From: Chitinophaga pinensis
Lineage (GTDB): Bacteria; Bacteroidota; Bacteroidia; Chitinophagales; CAMDFR01
Assembly (NCBI GenBank): GCA_945897725.1
Contig: CAMDFR010000002.1
Location: 98,595 to 162,594, forward strand
Direction: 5' to 3'
Length of the DNA stretch: 64,000 nucleotides
The translations under genes and the position numbers were made by a program. Below the pieces are notes generated by a model. It was not told the origin of the DNA, searched no databases, and worked only from the letters and a program-made list of their open reading frames with translations. Shown in pieces: positions 54,930 through 61,941 of the stretch (positions within the stretch are counted from its first letter, which is position 1; the number at the start of each line of letters is the position of its first letter).

Positions 54930-55295
54930 TGCCTTCTAAGCAATTGCTATCAATAGCTATCGCAAGTTTAGCGAAGCGTAACTTGTGATAGAAATTAATA
55001 GAAGTTTGTAACTTCCGAAATCCATGGCGGGTGGCGCACCCGACATTAATCAAACCAATCCCAAAGCCCTTGGTGGGTGGCTCACCCGACAATAACAAAG
55101 TATGCCATGGTTTGTGTCCCCACAAACCATTCAAGTAAAAAATGACATATATTCAAATTTTAAATAGGCTGAAATAACAATGAAACAAAGGTTTGTGACG
55201 ACACAAACCCTGGGGGAAAACTTGGCGCGAGTGTTTTTCACTCGTGTCCCTTGCTGTCTAATTCATAGCAAATACCTCACCCAACAACCCCAATC
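54930..55295. repeat. Gene-free stretch carrying several palindromic repeats
   Basis: The 366 bp between the receptor terminator and the prfA stop contain: two copies of the GGGTGGCKCACCC repeat (55021-55046 and 55071-55091); a 10-bp perfect stem ATGGTTTGTG/CACAAACCAT (55107-55130); a related 8-bp stem GGTTTGTG/CACAAACC (55190-55209); and a GGCGCGAGTG...CACTCGTGTC hairpin (55223-55248). Short frames that cross them have no gene-like composition. Several of these motifs recur up to 60.75 kb. Confidence 0.7.
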
Positions 55296-56369
55296 TTACA
55301 TCGTCCCCTCCTTCAACTTCTCCGCATTCTCCGCCACCTTCAGCGAATCAATCATATTCTGAATCTCCCCATTCACAAAAGAATCTAAGGTATACACCGT
55401 CATATTGATTCGATGATCCGTAATCCTTCCCTGAGGCCAATTATAAGTTCTAATTTTTGCCGAACGATCTCCAGTGCTTACCAAGGTTTTTCGTTTCGCA
55501 GCAATATCACCATAATGTTTTTCCAATTCAATCTCATATAATTTCGTGCGCAAAATCTGCATCGCACGTTCACGGTTACCATTCTGCGAACGCTCCACCT
55601 GACAAACAACTACAATGCCCGAAGGCTTATGTGTCAACTGTACTTTCGTTTCCACCTTGTTCACGTTCTGCCCACCAGCACCACCCGAACGAGATGTCTG
55701 CATCTCAATATCAGCCGGATTTAATTCCACCATCTCCACATCATCCACCTCTGGAAGCACCGCTACAGTGGCAGCAGAAGTATGCACGCGCCCTTGCGAT
55801 TCCGTTTTTGGAACACGCTGTACCCGATGCACCCCACTCTCATATTTCAAATCGCCATACACATTATCGCCAGTCACTTCTAGGATCACCTCTTTGTAGC
55901 CACCCACAGAACCTTGCGTTTCGTCCATCACAGCAATCTTCCAACCGCGCCCTTCGCAATAGCGCGTATACATCCGATACAAGTCATCCACAAAAATACA
56001 AGCCTCATCACCACCAGTACCCGCACGAATCTCGAGGATCGCATTTTTCTCATCTTCAGGATCCTTTGGTATCAATAATTGTTTTACCGCTTCGTTCAGT
56101 TCTTCCACCTTTTTTTCGTATTCAATCACCTCACCTTTTGCCATATCGCGCATCTCTTCATCCTTTTCCGTGCGCAGAATATCCTTCGCAAGTTCCAGGT
56201 TACTCATCGCACTTTTCAGTTCATGAAAAGCACGCACAATAATGCCCAGCTCACTGTATTCTTTATTGAACTGCTTAAATCTTTTCATATCCGAAATCAA
56301 TTCCGGATCCGATAGTTTTTTCTCTACCTCGTTAAATCTATCGTTAATGCTTTCTAATTTGTCTATCAT
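55296..56369 (-). CDS. prfA: Peptide chain release factor 1
   Basis: RF1 reads UAA and UAG stop codons and triggers release. The 357-residue protein has the usual N-terminal helical domain, the codon-reading tripeptide PKT (187-189; [15 protein letters not shown]) that marks RF1 rather than RF2, and the GGQ motif (232-234). Length matches RF1. A TTG at 56396 would add nine residues, but it lies within the -7 box TACATTTG, so ATG 56369 is the start. The 3' end faces a repeat-rich gap. Confidence 0.96.
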   Translation of the reverse strand: MIDKLESINDRFNEVEKKLSDPELISDMKRFKQFNKEYSELGIIVRAFHELKSAMSNLELAKDILRTEKDEEMRDMAKGEVIEYEKKVEELNEAVKQLLIPKDPEDEKNAILEIRAGTGGDEACIFVDDLYRMYTRYCEGRGWKIAVMDETQGSVGGYKEVILEVTGDNVYGDLKYESGVHRVQRVPKTESQGRVHTSAATVAVLPEVDDVEMVELNPADIEMQTSRSGGAGGQNVNKVETKVQLTHKPSGIVVVCQVERSQNGNRERAMQILRTKLYEIELEKHYGDIAAKRKTLVSTGDRSAKIRTYNWPQGRITDHRINMTVYTLDSFVNGEIQNMIDSLKVAENAEKLKEGTM

Positions 56370-56393
56370 CGCTTTCCCATTACATTCGGGTCG

Positions 56394-56401
56394 CAAATGT
56401 A
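56394..56401 (-). promoter_or_regulatory. -7 box for prfA
   Basis: On the minus strand TACATTTG matches TAnnTTTG; transcription would begin near 56388, about 20 nt before ATG 56369. Confidence 0.55.
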
Positions 56402-56734
56402 CACATAAAGCAGCAGATTCGATGCCTCAGGCACAGGATAGCGCAAAGAGAAGCAGTAGGCCGTTTTTGAGGGCGAATGGCTCATGCATGTGCTTCACAT
56501 CATGGCATCATTTCGATACTCGCCACCGCGCTATCCGAAGTACCCCGATAAGCCATCGGGGGTACTTGCTCCTATCGCTTTCGCAGGCATTTCGTTCATA
56601 TGCTATATATTTATATTAATACTATTAGAGGATTTTTGAATCAATGAAGGTTAAAATATCTGCAAAATTTTATGATACTCCTTATTTAATCATAAATTAC
56701 ACAATTAAGAATTAAATGACACGTTAGACAAATT
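56402..56734. other. Gene-free stretch between prfA and the Ntn-hydrolase gene
   Basis: No gene is evident in these 333 bp. The left half is G+C-rich compared with the genome and contains the palindrome at 56539-56566, the inverted counterpart of 147-174, with GCATTTCGTTCA close by. The right half (from about 56600) turns strongly A+T-rich, as expected for the promoter region of the gene at 56735, though I see no clear -7 box. Confidence 0.5.
56539..56566. repeat. GC-rich palindrome, second copy
   Basis: AGTACCCCGAT (56539-56549) pairs with ATCGGGGGTACT (56555-56566). Its arms match the palindrome at 147-174 in inverted orientation. Confidence 0.6.
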
Positions 56735-58039
56735 ATGATAGCCAAAATAAAAACAATAGAATTGGTAAGACTTGTTTTACTGATGATTATAATTTTTTTA
56801 GGGATACACGACAGTATGGCTTGCAGTGGTTATAAAATAACAATCGGTAACAAAACATTTTTTGGAAGTAACCACGATGCTTGGTATAAAACACCTCAAA
56901 TTTGGTTTGAAAACGCAGCTAAAGATAAATACGGTGCAGCATTTACAGGAGCAAGATTTGATGGAGCAAACGGATATGCGCCACAATCAGGAATGAATGC
57001 GATGGGGCTTGTGTTTGAAAGACTTTCTTCGTACCACCCAGTACAAGAAAATTTTGCAAATAGAAAAACGATATCTAACCCTACAGCGTATTTAAAGGAT
57101 ATTCTTCATACTTGCAAAACAGTAGATGAAGTTAAAGAGTATATCAGCAAATACGACCACAGTTATTTTATTGAAGACGTATTTATTTACGTAGACAAAT
57201 CGGGTAAGTATCTGATTGTTGAACCTTACGCTTTGACAATAGGAAACGAACAAAGCTACGTTATAGCCAACTTTTGTCCTTCCATAACACCAGAACAAAA
57301 TGCCAATAAACTTGACAGATATAAAAACGGAGTAGCATTTATAAAGAACGGCACTGACACTTCACTTAAATACTGTACAGCCTTGTTAGATACTATGCAT
57401 GTTTGTAGAAAAAAAATCGGTGACGGTACTCTGATGTCCTCTATTTGGGACTTAAATAATGGGACGGTAAACTTGTATTTTTATCACGACTTTAAAACAA
57501 CAGTCCAATTCAACCTAAGCGAAGAGTTAAAAAAAGGCGATCATATTATTGCGGTAGAAACACTATTTCCCCATAACCTTGAATTTGAAAAATTACGTAA
57601 TTTCAAAACCCCAAAAGACAGTGACTTATTAGGCATCTTTATAGTTGCTTCTGCTGGATTTTTTTTAATGACTTCGATTTTCTTTCTAATTCAGTATTTC
57701 AGAAGATGGGAGAGAAAAAAGTATTCATATGTTCAAATATTGATGTTTCCGATTGGACTAATTTTGTTTTATTATATGTATGTGTTAAGCGGACCTGTTA
57801 ATGTTTTTTATTTTCCTGCACCCTATAAACATCCGACAAATGTATTTGTAAGCTTAACCTCATACATTCCTTTTCTACTACTTATGCTAATAATACCTTT
57901 TTCTATGGTTAATTTTAGTCTAATAAAACAGAGAAGCTGGAGTTTACTTGCCACATGGCTATTTACCGTAAACAATCTTATTTACATTATACTAATCGGA
58001 CTATTTGTTTATTGGAGATTTTATAACATTATCAGCTAA
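56735..58039 (+). CDS. Ntn-hydrolase (choloylglycine hydrolase-like) fused to a membrane domain
   Basis: The 434-residue protein has a signal sequence (about 10-29) ending MAC, so Cys30 would become the N-terminal nucleophile after cleavage. The next 260 residues fit the linear amide C-N hydrolase family: CSGYKITIGNKTFFGSNHDAWYKTPQIWFENA, SGMNAMGLVFERLSSY and MSSIWDLNNGTVNLYFYHDF. The last 130 residues contain four membrane segments (roughly residues 302-322, 333-352, 368-390 and 400-425), which family members normally lack. The substrate is unknown. It sits in the repeat-rich accessory stretch. Confidence 0.75.
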   Translation: MIAKIKTIELVRLVLLMIIIFLGIHDSMACSGYKITIGNKTFFGSNHDAWYKTPQIWFENAAKDKYGAAFTGARFDGANGYAPQSGMNAMGLVFERLSSYHPVQENFANRKTISNPTAYLKDILHTCKTVDEVKEYISKYDHSYFIEDVFIYVDKSGKYLIVEPYALTIGNEQSYVIANFCPSITPEQNANKLDRYKNGVAFIKNGTDTSLKYCTALLDTMHVCRKKIGDGTLMSSIWDLNNGTVNLYFYHDFKTTVQFNLSEELKKGDHIIAVETLFPHNLEFEKLRNFKTPKDSDLLGIFIVASAGFFLMTSIFFLIQYFRRWERKKYSYVQILMFPIGLILFYYMYVLSGPVNVFYFPAPYKHPTNVFVSLTSYIPFLLLMLIIPFSMVNFSLIKQRSWSLLATWLFTVNNLIYIILIGLFVYWRFYNIIS

Positions 58040-58083
58040 TAGACAGAATGGAAAGTAAAATAGACAGAACCTAGCCCAGCTCA

Positions 58084-58159
58084 ATCCCATGGCGGGTGGC
58101 GCACCCGACATATTGATGAAAAATTTTCAGTAAACAAAACAAACTTTTCTTTGTTTATC
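58084..58159 (+). repeat. Palindromic repeat, long form 1 (copy C)
   Basis: Begins ATCCCATGGCGGGTGGCGCA and continues through an A+T-rich second hairpin, AAACAAA...TTTGTTT, to 58158. The copy at 59381-59455 is nearly identical over 75 bp. The repeat is followed directly by the CCCAGCTGGCGCGAGCTTC element (58161-58179), which recurs at 59181. Confidence 0.8.
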
Positions 58160-58160
58160 C

Positions 58161-58179
58161 CCCAGCTGGCGCGAGCTTC
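58161..58179 (+). repeat. CCCAGCTGGCGCGAGCTTC element, truncated copy
   Basis: The same 19 bases start the fuller element at 59183-59211, where they form a hairpin with TAGCTCGTGTC. Here the right arm is missing and the gene remnant begins at once. Confidence 0.6.
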
Positions 58180-58181
58180 CA

Positions 58182-58368
58182 AAGCCATTCACGGTAGAAA
58201 ATATTAAAATTGTTAATGTAGATGATTATAGAATAGATGTGCCTGTTTGGTTTGGTATTATTCAGAAAGCTAAAAATCGAATTATTGTTTTGGATTGTAG
58301 CCAAGGGACAAATGTTATCTGCAAAGAAATTTTCGGATGAGCTAGAGAAAAAATACCAAGCTAATTAA
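58182..58368 (+). pseudogene. 3' gene remnant, frameshifted
   Basis: The reading frame from about 58182 gives KPFTVENIKIVNVDDYRIDV then PVWFGIIQKAKNRIIVLDC and reaches TGA at 58338. Shifting by one base within AATGTTATCTGC restores an open frame (LSAKKFSDELEKKYQAN) that ends at TAA 58368. So this is the tail of a gene with one frameshift and no 5' end; the 5' border coincides with the repeat element. The parent family is not recognised. Confidence 0.5.
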
Positions 58369-58375
58369 ACCAGCC

Positions 58376-58513
58376 CATAACAGCGCATTTGCCCATATGG
58401 CGGGTTTAGTGGTAAATGAAACAGTCTACATCTAATAAACATTAGTTGTAAAATTTAATTTAGTCCTACTAAGTCCGCCACATCGCAAATCTGCGAACCG
58501 TTAGCTGTAATGC
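58376..58513 (+). repeat. attC-like imperfect palindrome
   Basis: The left arm GCGCATTTGCCCATATGGCG (58384-58402, continuing GGTTTAGT) pairs with the right arm ACTAAGTCCGCCACATCGCA (58469-58488, continuing AATCTGCG) with a few mismatches and bulges, around an A+T-rich centre. TAAC (58378-58381) and GTTA (58500-58503) stand near the outer ends, as in integron attC sites, though the flanks do not match RYYYAAC/GTTRRRY exactly. It lies directly before the toxin-antitoxin genes. No integrase gene is in the window. Confidence 0.45.
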
Positions 58514-58550
58514 TTTAAAAAAATCGTTAAAATATCATATTTTCTTTTAG

Positions 58551-58575
58551 TATATACTTTTAATATATACTTTTG
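58551..58575 (+). promoter_or_regulatory. Promoter with direct repeat for the toxin-antitoxin pair
   Basis: TACTTTTG (58568-58575) is a -7 box. It overlaps the second of two direct repeats of TATATACTTTT (58551-58561 and 58564-58574), which are 13 bp apart. Such a repeat across the promoter is a plausible binding site for the antitoxin. Confidence 0.5.
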
Positions 58576-58589
58576 TAAAAATAATAATT

Positions 58590-58820
58590 ATGAAAACATT
58601 ATCTCTAAAACTTGACGATGAAATTTTTGATGAGGCAGAAAAACTTACATCCAAATTAAATTTAGCAAGAAATCGATACATTAATGAGGCCGTAAATGTT
58701 TACAATCTATACAACAAACGTAGACTGCTAAAAAGCCAATTGGTAAAAGAATCAAAATTGACAAGTGTCGACTCAATTGAAATCATGCACGAATTTGAAA
58801 AATTAATAGATGAAGATTAA
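58590..58820 (+). CDS. Antitoxin, ribbon-helix-helix/MazE-like
   Basis: The 76-residue protein begins with a ribbon-helix-helix pattern: the strand MKTLSLKLDDEIFDEAEKLTSKL, then LARNRYINEAVNVYNLYNKRRLL as the two helices. The acidic C-terminal tail (SVDSIEIMHEFEKLIDED) would wrap the toxin. Such antitoxins bind their own operator and neutralise the toxin. It overlaps the MazF-like gene by 11 bp. Confidence 0.8.
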   Translation: MKTLSLKLDDEIFDEAEKLTSKLNLARNRYINEAVNVYNLYNKRRLLKSQLVKESKLTSVDSIEIMHEFEKLIDED

Positions 58821-59145
58821 GCAATATGACATTTGGTTAGCAGACTTGAATCCAAGCAAAGGTACAGAACCTGGAAAGACACGACCAGTTGTTGTTGTTC
58901 AAACAGACTTGTTAAATGAAACCCATCTTTCAACTTTAATTTGTCCTGTAACAACAAATGTGAAAAAAGAAATAGAACTTTTAAGAGTTCATCTAAAGAA
59001 AGGTCAACTGGATAAATTAAGTGATATACTAGTCGACCAGCTGAGAGCAATTGATAATACGCGCTTTCTTAAGAGACTTGGACAATTGACTAAAGAACAA
59101 AAAAATCAATTAAAAGCTAATCTTAGAATCGTGTTGGACATATAA
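58810..59145 (+). CDS. MazF/PemK-type endoribonuclease toxin
   Basis: The 111-residue protein matches the MazF/PemK fold: YDIWLADLNPSKGTEPGKTRPVVVVQ at the start with the conserved GTEPGKTRPV loop, then LSTLICPVTTNVKK, and VDQLRAIDNTRFLKRLGQL near the end. MazF toxins cut mRNA at short specific sites; the site cannot be read from the sequence. It is paired with the RHH antitoxin. The pair is flanked by the attC-like element on the left and palindromic repeats on the right. Confidence 0.9.
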   Translation: MKIKQYDIWLADLNPSKGTEPGKTRPVVVVQTDLLNETHLSTLICPVTTNVKKEIELLRVHLKKGQLDKLSDILVDQLRAIDNTRFLKRLGQLTKEQKNQLKANLRIVLDI

Positions 59146-59163
59146 GAAATAGCACTACTGCCA

Positions 59164-59211
59164 ATCCCATGGCGGGTGGCGCCCAGCTGGCGCGAGCTTC
59201 TAGCTCGTGTC
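59164..59211 (+). repeat. Truncated palindromic repeat (copy D) fused to the CCCAGCTGG element
   Basis: ATCCCATGGCGGGTGGCG (59164-59181) breaks off where other copies read CACCCGACA and continues directly into CCCAGCTGGCGCGAGCTTC (59182-59200) and TAGCTCGTGTC (59201-59211), which close a hairpin. Confidence 0.7.
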
Positions 59212-59272
59212 ACCACCACACAACCATTGATTGGATATGTTTGTGAAGAAATATTCTCTATAACTTGAACCC

Positions 59273-59333
59273 GATCCCATGGCGGGTGGCTCACCCGACA
59301 TAGTAATAAATCAAATTTTATTATTTTGCGATT
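59273..59333 (+). repeat. Palindromic repeat, long form 2 (copy E)
   Basis: Starts GATCCCATGGCGGGTGGCTC, then CACCCGACATAG, then an A+T-rich second hairpin built on AATAAAT...ATTTTATT. Copy G at 60722 shares this second half, unlike copies C and F. Confidence 0.75.
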
Positions 59334-59380
59334 CATTCATCAGTCGAAAATCACCATCTGTATTCTTTTTCGAAATCTCA

Positions 59381-59455
59381 ATCCCATGGCGGGTGGCGCA
59401 CCCGACATATTGATGAAAATTTTCACTAAACAAAACAAACTTTTCTTTGTTTATC
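59381..59455 (+). repeat. Palindromic repeat, long form 1 (copy F)
   Basis: Nearly identical to 58084-58158 (copy C) over its whole length, including the second hairpin with AAACAAA...TTTGTTT. It ends 18 bp before the start of the T9SS cargo gene, so its second half forms that gene's leader. Confidence 0.8.
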
Positions 59456-59473
59456 ATTCAAAGCAAAAAAGCC

Positions 59474-60691
59474 ATGAAAAAAATATCTTTAAGTATTATA
59501 GCGGTGTTCATATTGAGCACTAGTGTTCAGTCGCAGATTAATCTTATTGGGGCTTCCATCAATGCTGGTTCCAGAAACGTTGACCTCATAGAGTGGCAGG
59601 CGCTCGATTCTCTTTCAGTAGCTGTCATACCCACCTTTCTAGACGGCTATTATATGACGACCTCAGCCTTTGATGCCTATAACAGCAAATATTATATTAC
59701 GGGTTTTTCAGGTGATAGCACCGGGTTTTATTCTTATAATTCAGTCAGTGGCGTAGAGAATCTTATGACAGCTTCCTTGTATATCAGTGTCTCAGAATTT
59801 GATATGAGTACGGGGAAAATGTACAACCTAATCGTAGAAACACCAGATAATATCAACGTTTATGAATATGATGTCAATACAAATCGGGACACCTTTATCG
59901 GTACCATTTTTGAACCTAGTGTTATTGGTGTGGTTAGCGATGCCATAGGATTTGATTCTAACAATGGCATTATCTATTATGTAGGGTCTGCCAATGATTC
60001 TACAATGTTTCTGTATGCAATATCTGTAAGAGGAGGCTTTTCATTCACTAAAACAGCACTGAATACCATCGCACCTATCAACAGTATTTTTGGTGTGAAT
60101 TATGATAATGTGAACGATATCGTTTATGCCATGAATGATACCTACGACACCCTTTTTAATTTTATTGAAAGAAATATTATTGAAATCGATAAAGCCACAG
60201 GAAACATAATTAACCGTGGAAATCTGAACGAGTTTCCTTATTATGTGGGTGCTTCATCTTGTTTTGACCAAAACACTGGGACTTATTTGCTAGTTGGTAT
60301 CGACACCAGCAGTAATACTAAGATGATTGCTTTTAATACAGCAACGAATACTTATGTTGCTGGGTACGTTCCCGTTCTTGTTTCTGAAATCGTTTGCGAT
60401 AATTCTATTTTCGCAAGAGTGGCCTATGGCTTTACGGGAATAGCGCAGCCATCAGTTTCAAATTTCAAACTATACCCTAATCCAGTATCAAATCTATTGC
60501 ATATCGAAAACACAAAAGCTGGACCACTTAGAATTCAAATCTTCTCCTCTGTAGGCAAGCAGGTTTTGGTTCAGGATTTTAGCGCCTCTAGCAACATTAC
60601 CTTAGATTTGGAATCGTTGCCAGCAGGACTTTACGTGATCAACTTGAGTACCAACGAACAAACAACATCTGAAAAGATTTTGGTTAGGTAA
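59474..60691 (+). CDS. Secreted protein with T9SS type A sorting domain
   Basis: The 405-residue protein has a signal peptide (about 1-20, ending VQSQ), a beta-propeller-like middle part (YYITGFSGDSTGFYSYN; NNGIIYYVGSANDS; NVNDIVYAMNDTYD), and a C-terminal type A sorting domain with FKLYPNPVSNLLHIEN and LPAGLYVINLSTNEQTTSEKILVR. Such proteins cross the outer membrane through SprA. The function of the propeller part is unknown. Start: ATG 59474 at the signal peptide; an ATG at 59447 lies inside repeat F. Confidence 0.85.
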   Translation: MKKISLSIIAVFILSTSVQSQINLIGASINAGSRNVDLIEWQALDSLSVAVIPTFLDGYYMTTSAFDAYNSKYYITGFSGDSTGFYSYNSVSGVENLMTASLYISVSEFDMSTGKMYNLIVETPDNINVYEYDVNTNRDTFIGTIFEPSVIGVVSDAIGFDSNNGIIYYVGSANDSTMFLYAISVRGGFSFTKTALNTIAPINSIFGVNYDNVNDIVYAMNDTYDTLFNFIERNIIEIDKATGNIINRGNLNEFPYYVGASSCFDQNTGTYLLVGIDTSSNTKMIAFNTATNTYVAGYVPVLVSEIVCDNSIFARVAYGFTGIAQPSVSNFKLYPNPVSNLLHIENTKAGPLRIQIFSSVGKQVLVQDFSASSNITLDLESLPAGLYVINLSTNEQTTSEKILVR

Positions 60692-60721
60692 TGCCCCTCC
60701 GCTAACTAAGCGTAGTATCCC

Positions 60722-60777
60722 GATCCCATGGCGGGTGGCTCACCCGATAGAATAATAAATCGCATTTTTATTATCAT
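60722..60777 (+). repeat. Palindromic repeat, long form 2 (copy G)
   Basis: Starts GATCCCATGGCGGGTGGCTC, CACCCGATAG, then ATAATAAA...TTTTATTAT as second hairpin, like copy E. It lies 31 bp after the T9SS cargo stop and could act as a transcript end. Confidence 0.75.
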
Positions 60778-60900
60778 GTGAATCATTCGTCAGGTAAAGA
60801 TCACATAGCGAAATCAACAAAAATTACTTTTGGGCATGCACTATTCATCAATGAAATACATTGTTTGTCACATATCAATATAAAGATATTTATGGTTTTT

Positions 60901-60948
60901 AAACATTTAGTAAAATGTTTTGTTGAACTAGTAATACAAATTTGTATT
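60901..60948 (+). promoter_or_regulatory. Two perfect palindromes before the fasciclin gene
   Basis: AAACATTT-AGTA-AAATGTTT (60901-60920) and AATACAAATTTGTATT (60933-60948) lie 26-73 bp upstream of the ATG. They are good candidates for regulator binding sites. I cannot name the regulator, and no clean TAnnTTTG box is visible between them and the gene. Confidence 0.4.
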
Positions 60949-60973
60949 TAAATTAAATTTAAAGAAAAAAGAA

Positions 60974-61489
60974 ATGAGAAAAAAATTGAAATTAGTATTC
61001 GTAAGTTTATTTTTAGGATTTACAGGTCTTGTAAATGCTCAAACAACTGATGTGGTAGATGTGGCAATCGGCTCTAAAGACCATACTACCTTAGTAGCTG
61101 CAGTAAAGGCGGCAGATTTAGTAAACACTCTAAAAGGTGCGGGTCCGTTCACCGTTTTTGCACCGGCAAATAGTGCATTTGATAAGTTGCCAAAAGGAAC
61201 TGTAGAATCATTGTTGAAACCAGAAAACAAAGCAGCCTTAGCAAACATTTTGACTTACCATGTTGTAGCGGGAAATCTAAAAGCAGCGGATGTTTTAGAA
61301 GCTATCAAAGCAGGAAAAGGCAAAGCAGTTGTTAAAACTGTTCAAGGCGAAAACTTAACGGCTACTTTAGAAAATGGGAAAGTAATTTTAACTGACGCTA
61401 AAGGTGGCAAAGCAACAGTTACGGCTACTGATCTAACGGCAACCAATGGCGTCATCCACGTTATTGATTCTGTACTAATGCCTAAGTAA
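60974..61489 (+). CDS. Secreted fasciclin (FAS1) domain protein
   Basis: The 171-residue protein has a signal peptide (about 1-22, ending VNAQ) and a single FAS1 domain: HTTLVAAVKAADLVNTLKGAGPFTVFAPANSAFDKLP (H1 box), then LTYHVVAGNLKAADVL and NGVIHVIDSVLMPK (H2 box). FAS1 domains mediate adhesion or bind small ligands; single-domain secreted forms are common in bacteria. It has two upstream palindromes and its own terminator. Confidence 0.93.
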   Translation: MRKKLKLVFVSLFLGFTGLVNAQTTDVVDVAIGSKDHTTLVAAVKAADLVNTLKGAGPFTVFAPANSAFDKLPKGTVESLLKPENKAALANILTYHVVAGNLKAADVLEAIKAGKGKAVVKTVQGENLTATLENGKVILTDAKGGKATVTATDLTATNGVIHVIDSVLMPK

Positions 61490-61510
61490 TTTTTACGTAA
61501 GATATAATTA

Positions 61511-61544
61511 GAGGCTGTTCTCACTCGAGAACAGCCTTTTTTTT
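61511..61544 (+). terminator. Intrinsic terminator after the fasciclin gene
   Basis: AGGCTGTTCTC (61512-61522) pairs with GAGAACAGCCT (61527-61537), followed by TTTTTTT: an 11-bp stem with a 4-nt loop. Confidence 0.85.
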
Positions 61545-61941
61545 ATATTATTCCTACTCATAATATTGAAGATTGTCCCAGTTGGCCCAGTCATCCAAAT
61601 ACAACCAATGTTTGAATATGTTTTTAAAAATGTTTTCTGTGCAACTTGAATTATAGAAAATAAAGCTATGAGCTGGAAGATTGTTGTGGCCACAAAGGAA
61701 AGCCTCTTATCAATCAGTTGATAATAATTTTTTGATCGAAAAATTACTCATAGCCCGGATCGCAGTGGCATCCTTTTTTTCTGTTCTAAAAAAGATAGAA
61801 CGAAGAGCCGGAATAGCTCCATTGAATATGCTGTAAGAAACCATTTCGGTGCCGACTCATCATTAAAAATTTAGTTCAATTATTCTTTTTTATTTAGATT
61901 GCAAAAGAAATGCAAAAGCATATAATAAATAATGAATCAGT
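61545..61941. other. Gene-free stretch with a possible conserved RNA-like element
   Basis: No gene is seen in these 397 bp. At 61751-61820 lies a block reading TAGCCCGGATCGCAGTGGCA, then TCC and a T-tract, an inner hairpin GTTCT...AGAAC, and AGCCGGAATAGCTCC. From memory, similar blocks (GGATxGCAGxGG...GCCGGxxxAGCTCC) recur between genes in many Bacteroidota, so this may be a structured RNA or terminator family. That recollection is unchecked. Confidence 0.35.

Noticed and set aside
54886..55134. Minus-strand frame of 82 codons in the gap before prfA
   Set aside because: It runs through three palindromic repeats and encodes the repeat text; no gene-like feature.
55457..56242. Plus-strand frame of 261 codons opposite prfA
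   Set aside because: It is the antisense of a certain gene (RF1), is rich in His, Pro and Ser as expected for a reverse frame, and has no signal or domain pattern.
55021..60777. Cluster of repeats considered as a CRISPR array
   Set aside because: Copies are irregularly spaced by hundreds to thousands of bases with genes between them, and no cas gene is present.
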